From: Cryptomeria japonica
Lineage: Eukaryota; Streptophyta; Pinopsida; Cupressales; Cupressaceae
Length of the DNA stretch: 64,000 nt
NCBI RefSeq assembly: GCF_030272615.1
Contig: NC_081410.1
Span: 190,733,619 to 190,797,618 of the forward strand
Direction of reading: 5' to 3'
Part shown: piece by piece, positions 34,790 to 46,800 of the stretch
Layout: each line of letters opens with the position of its first letter
How positions within the stretch are numbered: the stretch's first letter is position 1
Program-made: the position numbers and the translations under genes
The notes under the pieces: model-generated
Databases searched by the model: none
Told to the model about the DNA's origin: nothing
The model's input: the letters and a program-made list of their open reading frames with translations, nothing else

Positions 34790-35155
34790 TGACTGGATTG
34801 ATAAGATTGATTAGATTGAGATTAAGTCTGGTTTCAGGAATGCCACTTCTTGTATAAGACAAAGATGATCAAAACGTCTAGTTTCAAGAACGATATATCT
34901 TGTATAAGACTTGATCAAAATGTTTGGTTTCAGGAAAGATACATCCTAGATAAGACATGATAGAATGAATTAGATGAAATGGATTGATAGAATTGATAAG
35001 ATTGAGATCAAGTCTGATTTCAGGAATTACACTTCCTATATAAGACAAAGATGATCAAAATGTCTGGTTTCAGGAATGATATATCCTGTATAAGACTTGA
35101 TCAAAAAGTCTGGTTTTAGGAAAGATACATCCTGTATAAGACATGATAGATGAGA
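34790..35155 (-). repeat. Higher-order tandem repeat, 186-bp unit of three subunits
   Basis: GTCTGGTTTCAGGAA-type words begin at 34826, 34876 and 34922, and again at 35012, 35062 and 35108. Each set is offset by exactly 186 nt, and subunits within a set are 46-50 nt apart. Each subunit continues with ATCCTGTATAAGAC. It lies in the 3' region of Tat-M. Confidence 0.85.
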
Positions 35156-35259
35156 TTTGGATGAATGATGAAGATATGAGAGTGAAGAAAGATTCCATGA
35201 TGATGCGATATATATGCATGCGAGGGATGCAATGATGAATGTGACTAGATGATAATGAT

Positions 35260-35365
35260 GAGATGTATCTTGAAAATGAAATGTAAATGATAATGATAAT
35301 GATATGAGATGTATCTTGAAAATGAGATGTAAATGATAATGATAATGATATGAGATGTATAGATG
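35260..35365 (-). repeat. 46-bp tandem repeat, about 2.3 copies
   Basis: GAGATGTAT starts at 35260, 35306 and 35352. The unit contains an internal TGATAA trimer-like tract. The first two units are nearly identical, so the repeat is recent. Confidence 0.85.
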
Positions 35366-36415
35366 TAGCTAAATGAATGCAACTGAGTATGAAATGCCAC
35401 TAAATGATCATTGTAATCTTGTCGTTATCATTCAAGTTAGTCACTTTGTTTGTGCTCTTTTTGTCATCATTGAGCTTTTGATATGTTGAAAGTTAATACA
35501 ACCATCATGGTATAATTAAACCATGATGACCTGAGTATAACTTACATGATTTTTGATATTGCAAGATGACACAAGTGTCGAGGTATAATTGAACTAAGAT
35601 GACCTGAGTGTTGCTTGCATACAACAAACAAGAGTTAATCATTTGTATGTGCAAAATAGAAAATGTCTTCAATGATATGTTTCCAATCACATCTCGAGAC
35701 AAATTTGCACCATATGAATGATCGCCTCACAGACAGAAAACCAAAGAAAATATCAGATTCCTTCATTGCTTCTCTAGCTCAGTGCATCCTTGAGTAGCTC
35801 AGGAGATCTAATGATTCATAAATCAAGATACAAATAGTCAAAAATTTATGCCAAATGTAAACAAATCATAACACATAATATATCATCCATCGTGTGTGTT
35901 TTGAATTTGTAGATGGATAATGATCCTGTTTTCTAGTCCGATAAGCAGTTTTGACATTGGTTTCCTTAGTATGTTGCGATCCTTGTTTGTTGTCTGAATG
36001 CTAATGCAAGATGAATGCTGACCCCAGTTATGGACACTTGTTGATGTAGATATATACTTTGATCACCAAGCCATGGTGGGATATGATATGGATAACTATT
36101 TAGATAATCAAGGACAATGACTACGCTAAGTATGTCCAGGATAATGCTGTGTATAAGTGTTCTGCGATGACTATGAGCTTAGATTAGATGGATTAAAGAT
36201 ATGATGTGAGTACCGATAGATAAAGGAGTTGTTCTCTCACAAATAGTACCTGGTACCAAGTTTTCACTTGTTTCTATTGCACTTTTTTATTTGTTTTTTA
36301 TTTTTCTGATTTATTGATTTTTTTTTTGTGTCACAAGGTGCCTGCTTTCCAGGTTTTCACCATAGTGAAGATTTTTGATACTTTTTAAATTTTTTTCCAC
36401 TTCATCCGTGCATTG
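35366..36415 (-). other. Non-coding 3' region of Tat-M
   Basis: No gene. It contains T-rich tracts near 36283-36330 and lies between integrase and the repeat block. A 3' LTR may lie within 34476-36300, but without a second copy in the window I cannot set its left boundary on the minus strand. Confidence 0.45.
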
Positions 36416-37790
36416 GACGACTCAAGTGTAGAAATTATTCAGATGGATGCTATTGGTTGGTTCATCAAACACACCCCCTTCTGAATTTGACAACTGATAT
36501 GCTCCTGATCTGTAGGCTGATATGATGACAAAGGGTCCCAACCAATTAGGTTCAAATTTCCCCTTCTTTTCTTAAGTTTGCTGATTTATAGGATTTTCTT
36601 TTAGAGCCAGATCAACAATTTTGAAAGCCCTTGGGATGACCTTATGATTATAGCTTATGCTCATTCTTTGTTGATATGCCTTGAGATGATCAAAGGCACG
36701 TTTGTGATGTTCATCAAGCAACTCTAGCTCTTGTAACCTATTGACTCGATATTCCTCATCTGGAATGAGGCCTTTCAAGGATACCTGGAGTGATGAAATC
36801 TCTACCTCAATAGGTAAAATAATTTTTGATCCATACACCAAATAATATGGTGTAGCTCTTGTAGGTGTGTAGCTACTTGTTTTGTAGGCCCAAAGTGCAG
36901 GATTGAGTTGCACATGCCAATCTTTGCCAACATCATTCACAGTTTTCTTAAGGATTTTCAGAATTGTTTTATTTGAGGCCTCTACTTGACCATTCCCTTG
37001 CAGATAATAAGGTGTCGAAAAGCGATGTTGGATAGGGAATTGCTCACAAAGCTCTAGGACATCTTTATTTTTAAAGGGTCTTCCATTATTTGTGATAATG
37101 GAGCTAGGGATGTCGTACCGACAGATGAGGTAATTCAAGATGAAGGAAGCAATTTGTTTGCCAGTCACTATAGTCAATGGAACTGCTTCAATCTATTTGG
37201 TGAAGTACTCAGTGGCCGTGATGATGAACTTGTGCCCATTTGACGAGGAAGGATGAATTTTTACCAATAGATCATGTCCCCATTAACATAAAGGCCATGA
37301 TGTGGTGAATGGTTGCAATTATTGCATTGGTGCATGTATGAGGTTGCCATGAATTTGGCACTTAGGACATTTCCTAGCAAATTGATAAGAATTTCTCTCC
37401 ATTGTCAGCCAAAAATATCCCATCCTTAGGAGTTTCTTAGCAAGAGTATGACCACTTGAATACGTACCACAAATACCTTTGTGAAGCTCATGTAAGGCGA
37501 AGTCATATTCATTACGATCGAAGCATCGAAGAAGAGTACCATCAAGACCTCGATGATAAAGTGTGTCAGCGGTTAAGGTGTAGCGGGCTGCTTGTTGGAT
37601 AAAGCTTCTTTTTTGGTTGTGAGATAAGTCAGGTGGGAGGGTATTATCTTTGAGATAATCATGGATTTTCCTGTATAGAGGGGAATCAGAACCGGTCAAG
37701 GCACATATAACTTGGGATTCTGAATTGTCATAGGCTGGGGAAAATAATTGCTCCACCAGGAATTCATAATGATTTTGTTTATTTGGAAGT
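36416..37790 (-). pseudogene. Integrase of Tat-M
   Basis: Minus-strand order: zinc site ALHELHKGICGTYSSGH...CPKCQIHGN (about 37350-37500), then after stops near 37300 and 37190 the catalytic core. The first Asp lies in a WGHDLL block, the second catalytic position reads SSIITNNGRPF where the family has TDNG, and the Glu is in GNGQVEASNKT. The Asp-to-Asn change alone should inactivate it. The core ends with RATPYYLVYGSKIILPIEVE. A C-terminal tail near 36420-36510 (FDEPTNSIHL in a shifted frame) resembles Tat integrase ends. The piece 36572-37177 is open for 201 codons. Confidence 0.8.
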
Positions 37791-37794
37791 TGTA

Positions 37795-38165
37795 GGAGCG
37801 AGGAGATAGTGGCCATTGCATCAACAACTCTGTTATCTAACCTTGGAATCTTCTCAAAGGTGATGTTCACAAAATACTTCATGAAATCGTCCATCATGCA
37901 TTTATAGGACATCAACTTGTCATCCTTTGTTTGATAATCATTGTTGACCCAATTGATGACTAATTAAGAATCTTCATAAACTTTCAATTCCATGATTCTC
38001 CATTCCACAACTATTTTGATACCAATCTCCAGGGCTTCATACTCAGCAATGTTATTGGTGTAGGAGAACATCAATCTGTAGGATCTTGGAAGTGTGTGTC
38101 CTTCTGGAGTGACGAATAGAATACCGACACCTGATCCATGTTGGGTATAGGATCCATAAAACTAT
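37795..38165 (-). pseudogene. Second (archaeal-like) RNase H of Tat-M
   Basis: After the first RNase H and a stop at about 38162, the minus strand continues WTL, then QHGSGVGILFVTPEGH, NNIAEYEALEIGIK and LDNRVVDAMATISSLLQL near 37800. The order G-S-G-G-V, then N-A-E-Y-E-A-L, then D-A-A is that of the additional RNase H domain that Tat elements carry between the first RNase H and integrase. A stop interrupts it near 37960. Confidence 0.72.
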
Positions 38166-39450
38166 AGGGTCCATTGTTTGGGTGTGATAGTGAGTACATC
38201 TGTATCTGGAAATTCCACCTGTAGTGGATTTTCATCTGGTAAAGGTGCTTCTACCAGTTGATATGCAATTTCTTGTCCTTTAATGGCTTGTTGTTCTATG
38301 TATTGAATGTCAAACTCACTTAGGATCATAACCCATTTAGCTAATCTCCATGTGAGAGTAGCTTTGCTAAGTAGATATTTTAGTGGGTCAATCTTTTCTA
38401 CTAGCTTGATTGTATGGGCTAGCATGTAGTGCCAAAACTTTTGAGAGGCGAACACCACAACCAAAGAAGCTTTTTCAATGAATGTATTGTTGAGTTCATA
38501 TCCATTCAAAGTCCTGCTAATGTAGTAGATATCCCTTTCCTTTCTCGCTGGATCTTCTTGTGCCAGGAGTGCCCCTAGTGATACTTCTATTACTGATATA
38601 TAAAGAATGAGTGGCTTTCCTGCTATTGGTGGTACCAAAACTAGTGGATTCATTAGATATTATTTGAGCTGGTGGAATGATTCTGCACATTTATCTTCCC
38701 ACTTGAAATGTACACTCTTATGAAGCAAATAGTTGAATGGAAGACATTTATTTGCTAACTGAGCAATGAATCGTCAGATAGATTGTAGTTGTCCCTGTAG
38801 AGATCTCAATTGGCTGATATTTTTAGGTGGCATTTCCATGACAGCTTGAACCTTTGTTGGATCCATCTCGATGCCTTAATATGATACTATGTATCCCAAA
38901 GTTTTCCAGATGTTACCCCGAAGACACACTTCTTAGGGTTCAATCTAACATTGAATTGTTCCAGTCTTTGAAAGATTTTATCCAAGATGTCCAGGTTTTC
39001 TGTTCTTGTGAATGATTTGGCTAGCAAATCATCCACATAATCTTCCATAAGAATGTGCATCATGTCATGGAAGATTGTTGTCATGGCGCTCTAATAAGTT
39101 GCCCCAACATTTTTCAAGCCAAAAGGCATGACATTCCAACATTAGGTACCCCACGAACATGTGAATGTAGTTTTATCTTGATCTTTAGGAGCTATATTTA
39201 TTTGGTTATATCTAGAAAAGCCATCCATGAGGGATAACATAGCATATCCCATTGTTAGATCAACAATGGTGTCGATGCTTTGCAAAGGAAAATCATCCTT
39301 TGGACAAGTTTTGTTGAGATCTCTAAAGTCTATACAGATTCTGATGCTTTTGTCTGGTTTGGACACTGGCATGATGTTAGAAATCCATTCCGCATAATCA
39401 CTGGGTTAGATGAATCCTACATCTAGTAACTTATTTAGTTCTATTTTTAC
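38166..39450 (-). pseudogene. Reverse transcriptase and first RNase H of Tat-M
   Basis: Reverse transcriptase begins MPVSKPDKSIRICIDFRDLN (39372), with CPKDDFPLQSID and LMDGFSRYNQINIAPKDQDK, typical of Tat. After a stop the active site YVDDLLAK is intact (about 39040). Two more stops separate it from RNase H (38653-38162), which has LVLVPPIAGKPLILYISVIE, SLGALLAQED, FIEKASLVVVFASQKFWHYM and LAKWVMILSEFDIQYIEQQA. The first acidic position reads SVIEVS rather than the usual SVTD-S form. Confidence 0.82.
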
Positions 39451-39787
39451 CAAGATGACCACATGCGGGTTCATCGCTCTTAATTTTTGTTTTACATGTT
39501 TATCTCTAGGAGAAATGGATAAGTGATGCATGATAAGGTTTGGATCTACCCCTGGCATGTTTGTATAAGACCAAGCAAAATTGATTTTCTTTTCCTTGAA
39601 GAACTGGATGTAGTTTAGTCTTTCTTGTTTTGTGAGTGATTCTGCCAGATGTATGATTTTGGTTGCTGGTTCAATGCCAATGTTTATTGAATGAGTTGGT
39701 TCAATTAATATTGGTGATCGCTCCTGGTAATGTTCAGGAAGAGTGTCAAGTTGCCCATCCTCAGGCGCCTCAAAGAGGTTTTCACCA

Positions 39788-40312
39788 TTAGATGTGTCCT
39801 TTGTTTTTACTTTTTTTTCTATCTAATACTATCATTAGATGGTTTTCACCGTTAGATCGATTTTCAATTTTGTTCTTTTTGGAACTAAGAAACTTGGCAC
39901 TCCCTTGATTGCAGATATTGTTATGTGGTTCGCTGGTGGAGCAAGTTTTCGGATTAACAGAGCGTAGGTATTGAACAATGGCCTCATCCTTTTGGAATAT
40001 GGGTATATCATGTTCAAGTTCTTCCCACTCTATGAGGTCAGGATATATGAGCGGTAGGGAGTCATTTGGCAGGTCAAGATCAATCATTGTGAGGATCATG
40101 ATAGAGACATTATCATAGTTGTCTTCATTAGGGGTAAGATCTATAATAGTCTGAAGGTTTTCGATTGTACTCTCCTTGACATTGCCTCTTTCATATCGAA
40201 GATGTTCATTCTCACTAGCCTCATAGATATGTTGTGGTCCGAATTCAAATGATGTAGAGCTCAAGTCTTGTTCCTCATAAGGAATGGGTGTGTATGTGAG
40301 GATTGTATCCAA
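39788..40312 (-). pseudogene. Acidic spacer ORF of Tat-M between G-patch and RT
   Basis: 174 codons open on the minus strand, rich in Asp, Glu and Asn (MDTILTYTPIPYEEQDLSST at the start). It lies between the G-patch-like segment and reverse transcriptase, like 10814-11164 in Tat-P. I do not recognise a domain; it may be a linker of the polyprotein. Confidence 0.45.
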
Positions 40313-40766
40313 CTCAATATCCTCAGTAACATCAGATTAGGTGTCCCACTCATACTCATTGGAATCTATTTTTGAATCACTATCTCAGGTGGCTTCACTA
40401 AATCTTACAGGTATGTTGTATGCTAAGAAAAGATCACTGATAATTGACACAAGTTTGGTAGCTTGTTCTGATTCATGATCGATGCTTTCTTGTACTCTTT
40501 GAATTTTTTCATACACCATTTCCCTTCTTTGAGTAGCAATTTCCTCAGGTCATGGTTCAGACTCAGCTTGATCAGGTTCTTGTACATAATGTATTTTTTT
40601 TATAAGAAGCTTCCTCCCTTTGGATAGCGAATTCGTCTTGTTTCTTTTCTTTTTCTTCACACTCTTGGTATTGTCTTGTCTTTATAGCTTCTTGATGTAG
40701 TGCTTCTTTCCATGAGTCTTCGTTATGTTTTATCTTTTCTTTCCATTGAGGTTTTTGATGGTGATC

Positions 40767-40952
40767 TCACTTTTGAATAGGTGGAACATATTGGCCATAC
40801 CCAAGTCCTGTTTTGTCTTTTGAAAATTGTGAACGAGGTTGTATGGGTTCTATGATGCCTTCTTTATGATTGCCAATATGGCCTTTTCCTTTGTACCCCA
40901 TTAGTTGCATGATTTTGAACCCATTGCCACACTGTTCTATTGGAATGACCAC
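40767..40952 (-). pseudogene. G-patch-like segment of Tat-M
   Basis: 61 codons on the minus strand contain GNGFKIMQLMGYKGKGHIGN, then GIIEPIQPRSQFSKDKTGLG. This matches the G-patch pattern: aromatic, L-x-x-M-G-Y-x-x-G-x-G-[IL]-G, then I-x-P-I and a final GLGY. G-patches bind RNA or activate RNA helicases, and some retroviruses and plant Ty3 elements carry one after protease. Its place downstream of the protease fits that use. Confidence 0.65.
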
Positions 40953-41518
40953 CTCTAGGGCAGCAAATTTGATTTCTTCCTCGTCTTTGTATAGCCAACT
41001 AAGGATGTCTTTGTCTTATGACTCTTCTGCTAGTGTTCCTATTTGTATAAATTTATCATCAAACTTCTTGATGGGTTGTGCTGTCTGGTGCCTTGATGTG
41101 GAAGGTTGTCCATGAGACTTTGGTGAAGTTGGTAACTTAGATAGACACAAGGGTTCAAAAGAGTACTCCCCCATGCCTTGGTCTTTTATTTTCATCTTTT
41201 GCTCAAAGTTTATGGACAATGATTTGAGTTTTTCTTGATCCTAGGATGATGAGGAAGCTTGGACCTCCCTATTATGTGGAACCAGGATATCTTGAGTTGC
41301 CCCCATAACATTGCAGTACTGAAAAGGGTTAGTATCTGTAGATATTGAAATTTCTTGTCCATTGTAGGGGAACTTGAGACATTGCTAGTACGTGGAAGGT
41401 ACCACTTGCATTTCATGGATCCATGGATGACCCAATAGTATGTTGTATGTTAAGTCTTGGTCTGAGACTTGGCATAATGTGTCCTTTTGCACATGCCCTA
41501 CCTAAATGGGTAGTACCA

Positions 41519-41884
41519 CTATTCCTTTAGATGACCTTTCTTCATCATCATAGGCTTTGATGGTGATCTTCTTTTTGGGATGAATAGCTTGCTCAGAGAA
41601 GCCCAATGCATAGATAGATTTAGGGTACATATATTGAGACTAACTCCTCCATTTATGAGTACTCTTTTCACCCGATGTTTGTAGACTAGGACTTCAATAT
41701 GAAGCAGGGTGTTATGTGGATGACTCAAAGAGATGTCATCGTGTTTAGAAAAGGATATGTTATGTGGCACTATTATATGGGCCACCATGGCTTGGAATAA
41801 ATTGACATCCAAATCATTTGGAATAGTTGTTTCAATAAGAGCTTGCTCCAAAATATCTTTGTGTTTTGGTGAGAGTTTGAGCAA
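41519..41884 (-). pseudogene. Aspartic protease of Tat-M
   Basis: The minus strand reads HIEVLVYKHRVKRVLINGGV then SLNICTL, matching the Tat protease active-site region. The catalytic Asp of LIDGGAS is Asn here, so activity is unlikely. Upstream DISLSHPHNTLLHIEV is the usual lead-in. The C-terminal half is not clearly preserved. Open pieces at 41210-41416 and 41016-41219 may be parts of it or of the linker. Confidence 0.65.
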
Positions 41885-41899
41885 CTCAAGTATTGATAT

Positions 41900-42505
41900 C
41901 TAAGTAGGTGTTCTCCGCAGTTGGTCGACCAAGTTATATTGAGTCTTCAGGAGAGTTGTTGTTGTTAATGTGTTCCCCTTCAAGACATATTTTTGAGCCC
42001 TTGTTGTCACATTTATCGACACATGTTCTTGTTTATCTTTAATCTTTATGACATTTATTTGATTGTCATATGCTGATATGTGATTGATGATGTTTTCATA
42101 TATGTGATTGATACGAGCTCCTTTGTTGTTGTTTGATATTGATGCTCCTCCCTTGTCATAATTAGGAAGAGGATTTTTGAAGGCTTCATGATCATCATTG
42201 GTTTTATGACCATCTATCATTATGTCACCATTATCGATTAGATCTTGAACCAAGTTCTTCAATCTTAGGCAAGCATTTGTGCGATGCCCTTTGTTTCTAT
42301 GATAATCACAATAGTGTGTATCATTCCACCATGGTGGTTTGATTTGAGGGTCAAAATATGTTCCATTTGGTAATGTAATGACCTTATTTGCCAATTGCCA
42401 ATATCTCTCAAAACACGGATTCAAGGGTGTGTCCCTAAGGTGCGAACTTTCATCGATATGGTGTTGGTTTCATATTAGCGTTATTGTTATTCCCTTGGTT
42501 GATAT
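41900..42505 (-). pseudogene. gag C-terminal part of Tat-M with H/C zinc motif
   Basis: The minus strand carries PPWWNDTHYCDYHRNKGHRT then NAC; the metal-binding residues C-x2-H-x4-H-x4-C lie at 42269-42310. LKNLVQDLIDNGDIMIDG and NPLPNYDKG follow, the same order as in Tat-P (9450-9740). The gene stops at 42505, where the A-minus LTR begins; 42501-42505 (GATAT) should be one copy of the target duplication. Confidence 0.72.
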
Positions 42506-42533
42506 CGATGGACTTGAAAAGAACTAAGAGGGC

Positions 42534-42551
42534 GGGGGGGGGGGGGGGGGG
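42534..42551 (+). repeat. 18-nt G homopolymer in the A LTR
   Basis: An uninterrupted run of 18 G; the matching place in the other A LTRs is a short mixed G/T or C tract. This is a slippage-prone site, and the exact length may include sequencing error. Confidence 0.85.
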
Positions 42552-42728
42552 TGAATCAGTGACACCAAATAAAGCACTACTTCAAACACTAACCGATAGA
42601 TGAACTTAATCAAGCATTTAAACAAAATACATGCTATCCAAAATGATATAACGACATCCACAAAAAGTAAAGCATCCACCATAACACAAGTGTTTATACG
42701 TGGAAAACCCAAATAGGTAAAAACCACG

Positions 42729-42744
42729 GTGAGATGGAACTCAC
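42729..42744 (-). promoter_or_regulatory. Conserved LTR hairpin, A-minus 3' LTR
   Basis: Minus strand GTGAG-TTCCAT-CTCAC, followed by CGTGGTTTTTACC. Confidence 0.6.
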
Positions 42745-43648
42745 AAGTTAACTATCTACAATAACAGATAACTGATCGGTTAAGGTCATACAAAGTCCTC
42801 TGCTAGGAGTGAATCTTGTTAGAGATCCTGAACTTGATTAGAAGCTTATACCCTGTTAAGAGTACTACCCTATTAGGAGTAACCTCGTTGGAGGATTTGA
42901 GAATCCAAACTAATGGATCACCTTGTTAGAGGATTTGTACAATGAAGCTTGGTAGAGCTTACTCGGTTAGGGGATTTGATTATGTTGTAATAATTAGAAA
43001 ACAACAAGAATGGTTTGATCTCTTCTGAGTAGCACAATATTTGCTTGATCAAATCATTCTAATTACAGTCAACACTACTCTTCATCTTAACACTTATCGC
43101 TCTTCAACAAAAGCTTTCGCTCTTTATGCATATCAGTATTCACATAATTTCCTTTCTATCAGTATCATTTTCAAATTATTCACTAAGATGTCTTAATATA
43201 GACATTCAAATCTTATGTCGGTCATAGGAAATCAAAACACAATTTCCTAGGTGCAATATATCTAGACATGTAATCATAACTCATCAGAAAAATGAGCGTC
43301 AAGAAGTCAGTGCTGGTAACTCATCACAAAATCAGATACCGGTTAGAATAGTCAATACTAGTTGGAACAAAACATGTGAGCCGTTGTCTTGGAATCTTCC
43401 GCTTGATCTCCATCTTCATCTTCATCTTCATCTTCATTTCGATGCTGACTTAGTGTAGCCACATATTATCTCTTAAGTACATACCGGTTGACACAGAGTA
43501 CTGGTTAGAGATAAACCTTAAACATACCGGTTGACAGTGTAAACCAATTGAAGTTACACCGGTAGTCAATGTAATCATATGTGTGTGTGAGAGTGTTTCA
43601 TCAATGACACCAAGTGATGAATACATTACAATCATCATCAAACCAACA

Positions 43649-43660
43649 ATCTCCCCCTTT
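43649..43660 (-). promoter_or_regulatory. Polypurine tract of A-minus
   Basis: Minus strand AAAGGGGGAGAT directly ahead of the 3' LTR; identical to the A-plus tract and close to the B tract AAAAGGGGAGAT. It primes plus-strand DNA. Confidence 0.8.
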
Positions 43661-43890
43661 GGCATTGATGGAAACACTTAGAAAATTTTAGAGTAATACA
43701 ATACTGCTAAGTGTGCATACACAACATATTTACACATGTGCTCATACTCCCCTTTAATGCAATACTCCCCCTTAATGCATGCATAAATACAAAATTTTCA
43801 AAAACACACATACATATTATTACTCCCCCTTTGACAATATAGAAAATCTGTATCAAAGTGTTCAACATATATTACAACTTAAAAAAAAAT

Positions 43891-46800
43891 TCATACATTG
43901 GCTAACCTCATAAAAATATGATTGAAGTTCTACTCCATCTGTGATAAAGCATTTTCCCATGATTCCAATATGTTAGTAGTGTACTCAAATGTAGACATTA
44001 GTTGGGAATGGAATTCTTCCATTAAGTCCAGCGTGCAGGTTTTAGGAGTAGCAAGGATAGCTTTGGCATTGGAGTAGGCTCTCTAAAGAATGTTGACCTG
44101 TGAGGTGAGCTGACTCTTGAGCTCTTTTAGAGATCAGAGTCTCTTAGCCTTCTCATTATCATTATTGTTCAATCTGTCATGCAAATCATCTACAGACCGG
44201 TTAAAGGCATGAATGGAGTCCTGGAGTGGGACATATGCCTTGTATATCCTTTCTATTTATTGCTTGGTTTCAACTTGACTCTTAGAAATGTCAGAGTAAA
44301 AGAAAGAAACATTGGAGGTAAGAGGCAAGATACTTTCCTCCAGATTCAATAGCTTTCTTCATCAGACTTCCATTATGAGATAGAGCCATTTTTCCACTTC
44401 CAATGTTCTTTGCCAGTTTCTCTCCATATTTCTTCTTGTGGCTCTTCTCAGCAGACATTTGAGTAGCATATTCAAGCAACTTATTTGATCAAACACATCT
44501 GCAACTAACTGACCAAGTTTTCTAATCGGTGTAGGAAGATGTGCAACAACTGCTTTCAATAGTAAACCAGACAAAATTTCTACTGCATTCTGGATTGTCT
44601 CTGCTTCAATCCTTTTCTCTTTCAGTCTCTTCTTGTGCACTCGAGATTGCATAACATTAGCAATCTTCATCATTTCTGATGCACTGAAAGTGTTCATGTC
44701 AATGGGTCCTAAAATACTGAAAGAATCATCATCATCATCTTCAAGTAGTTTCTGCTTCGTCGGTTCAGGGGGTACACTCTTAATGATAGTTCTCTCTGTG
44801 TTCTACTCTATTGTCTCTCTAGGTAACTGAGTGACAATTTTCTCAGTAGACTCCTTTTGAGTATTTTCAATGACTGGTGGAGATTGGGGTTTCTCCAGTT
44901 GTTCTATTGCCAGTTCATTGTCCACTATTAGTTGAATAGCCGGTTTATCAACTAATGTAACCTGTACTTTAGTAATTGTAGGAGGCTCCATATTTGGTGT
45001 AGTGATGTCTCCAGATAGGTCTACTACGTTTTGAACATCTTCATCAACAAGAATAATGAAATCATCCTTCTTCTTGATTGGATAGACTATGTCAGATTTT
45101 ACAATCTCCCCTTCATCCATTTTCGGTCGAGGAACATCATCCATAGTATCATCCTTATTTCCAGAGTGGATGAGTTCTTCCCTCTTTTTGATTACATAGG
45201 CTAGCTGACATGTCTTAGACTCAATAACTACCCTTTTTGCATTAAGAAGCTTCAATATTCTCATTTTGAAATCAAAATATACTTTGTATTGCTCAACTAA
45301 AGCACTAATTCCATCTGATGATAAATTGGGAAAATATTTTACAAATATTTCATGAATAATCTTCTTTTCCAATTGAATAGATTCCTCCCATTTATCTAAA
45401 AGAGTATTATACAAAGAGATTGACATATCTTTTTCCGAGTCATGCAGAAATCTATTGTAATGACACAAATAAGTTATTACCTGTTGAACGACTTGCTTCT
45501 GCTCATCTTCACTGAAAGAATCAAAATATTCTTTGACATTGTAAAACCTATTTCTTCCTAATGTCTTTATTGTTCTCTCAAAAACTGTGTCAGGTTTGTA
45601 GGTAGCAATATCTATAGGTGTAGTTGCCTTCAACACTACCTTTACCTTCTTGGGTGTTTTGCCGATTGCTATTTCTTTCTTTGTTCTTCTTCAGAATCTG
45701 TACCCTCAGACTCTGGTTGCAAAATCAATTTCTGATTTCTCTTCTTTGGTGCACTCTCCTTCTTTACATATACTTTAGGTACCGGTTCCTTTTTGGTTAG
45801 GACACTCCGAGTCACCCTTGTGGTCTTTTTCACAAGATACTTTTCATCAAACTTCTTTTTCTTTCCTTTCACATTAGCTACAGGTACAATGCCAGTTTCT
45901 TTTGGTACAACTTGGACTGCCACAATGTCCAATTTTGCCTACTTTTTATCTTTAGGCGATGCTAACAGGGTATTAGCATAGCCAACCAGTAAATCATGAT
46001 TAACCTCATAGCTCATATCTTCCATCTCTTCCTCTCTAGGCTCAAATGCTTGCATCAAGCAAAAGTTAGTGGTAACAGTGAAGACTATGTCTTTTTCAAA
46101 GTGTTTTACCACATCTTCAGGTAACCTCATTCTCATGCTCATCTTTTTGTGAAATTCATTAAAATACTTATTCACGATAGCTGAAAAAGTATTCTTCACA
46201 ACCTTAATGTTGTTCTTGATCTGTGCATTGACCGGTAGGTCTTTGGACCATTCAATATCTCCAATACCCGGTAGGAAGTTCTGAAAATAGAAAAATAACC
46301 CGGCTAATAGTTGACCATATTTGAACTTTTCTGTGTTGTCCTTCTTAATGGATTGCAAATTTTGAAATAATTGCACTCTGATGGCTTCACAGATATCATA
46401 ATCTGCATTATCAACAATCATTTTATGTGCTATATGAATTGTTGTAGATGGAACACTGTTAAGTCTACTGGAGTAAAATACCCAGTAGTCTATCACCATT
46501 GCTGCTAGTTTCACTACAGGGTCTCTACTATTGTTGATAGAAAAATTACGCTTATCAAATGTAGAACCAGTTAATTTGAAGACAATATCCTTTGAAATTA
46601 TTCTTAGCACAAGAATTTTACCGGTTGAGAAATAACCCGTTACAACCCTAATAGCTTCCTTGGTTATTGTGTGAGTCCTTTCTAAATACATTTTCTCTCT
46701 GTGGACTCGACTCGAAATGATTCTTATGTGTTCTTCCTCAAAATCTTCAAGAAAGTAGGTGGCATTATGAAAACCTTTTTCAAAAACCCTAGCATATTTT

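Larger units (their letters stand above)
34476..42505 (-). mobile_element. Tat-M: Tat-type Ty3 retrotransposon, minus strand, 5' part outside
   Basis: On the minus strand the order is gag zinc motif, protease, a G-patch-like segment, acidic spacer, reverse transcriptase, RNase H, a second RNase H, integrase, then a repeat-rich 3' region. Two RNase H domains with the archaeal-like one second are a hallmark of the Tat lineage. The left end at 34476 would give a terminal CA on the minus strand, right at the break in T3 gag. At the right, gag is cut at 42505 by the A-minus LTR; the rest of gag and the 5' LTR should lie beyond the window. All genes are broken. Confidence 0.78.
42506..43648 (-). 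repeat. 3' LTR of A-minus
   Basis: 1,143 nt; the minus strand starts TGTTGG and ends CCATCG (CCATCA in the 5' LTR). It is the only complete family A LTR here. It contains a CTTCAT microsatellite near 43407-43440 and several ACCGGT words. Confidence 0.85.

Noticed and set aside
34790-35155. A CRISPR-like array
   Set aside because: Repeat and spacer are not separable; the whole 186-nt unit is duplicated, and the DNA is plant retrotransposon.
40767-40952. A fragment of a host splicing factor with a G-patch
   Set aside because: It lies between protease and RT of Tat-M in the right orientation and order.
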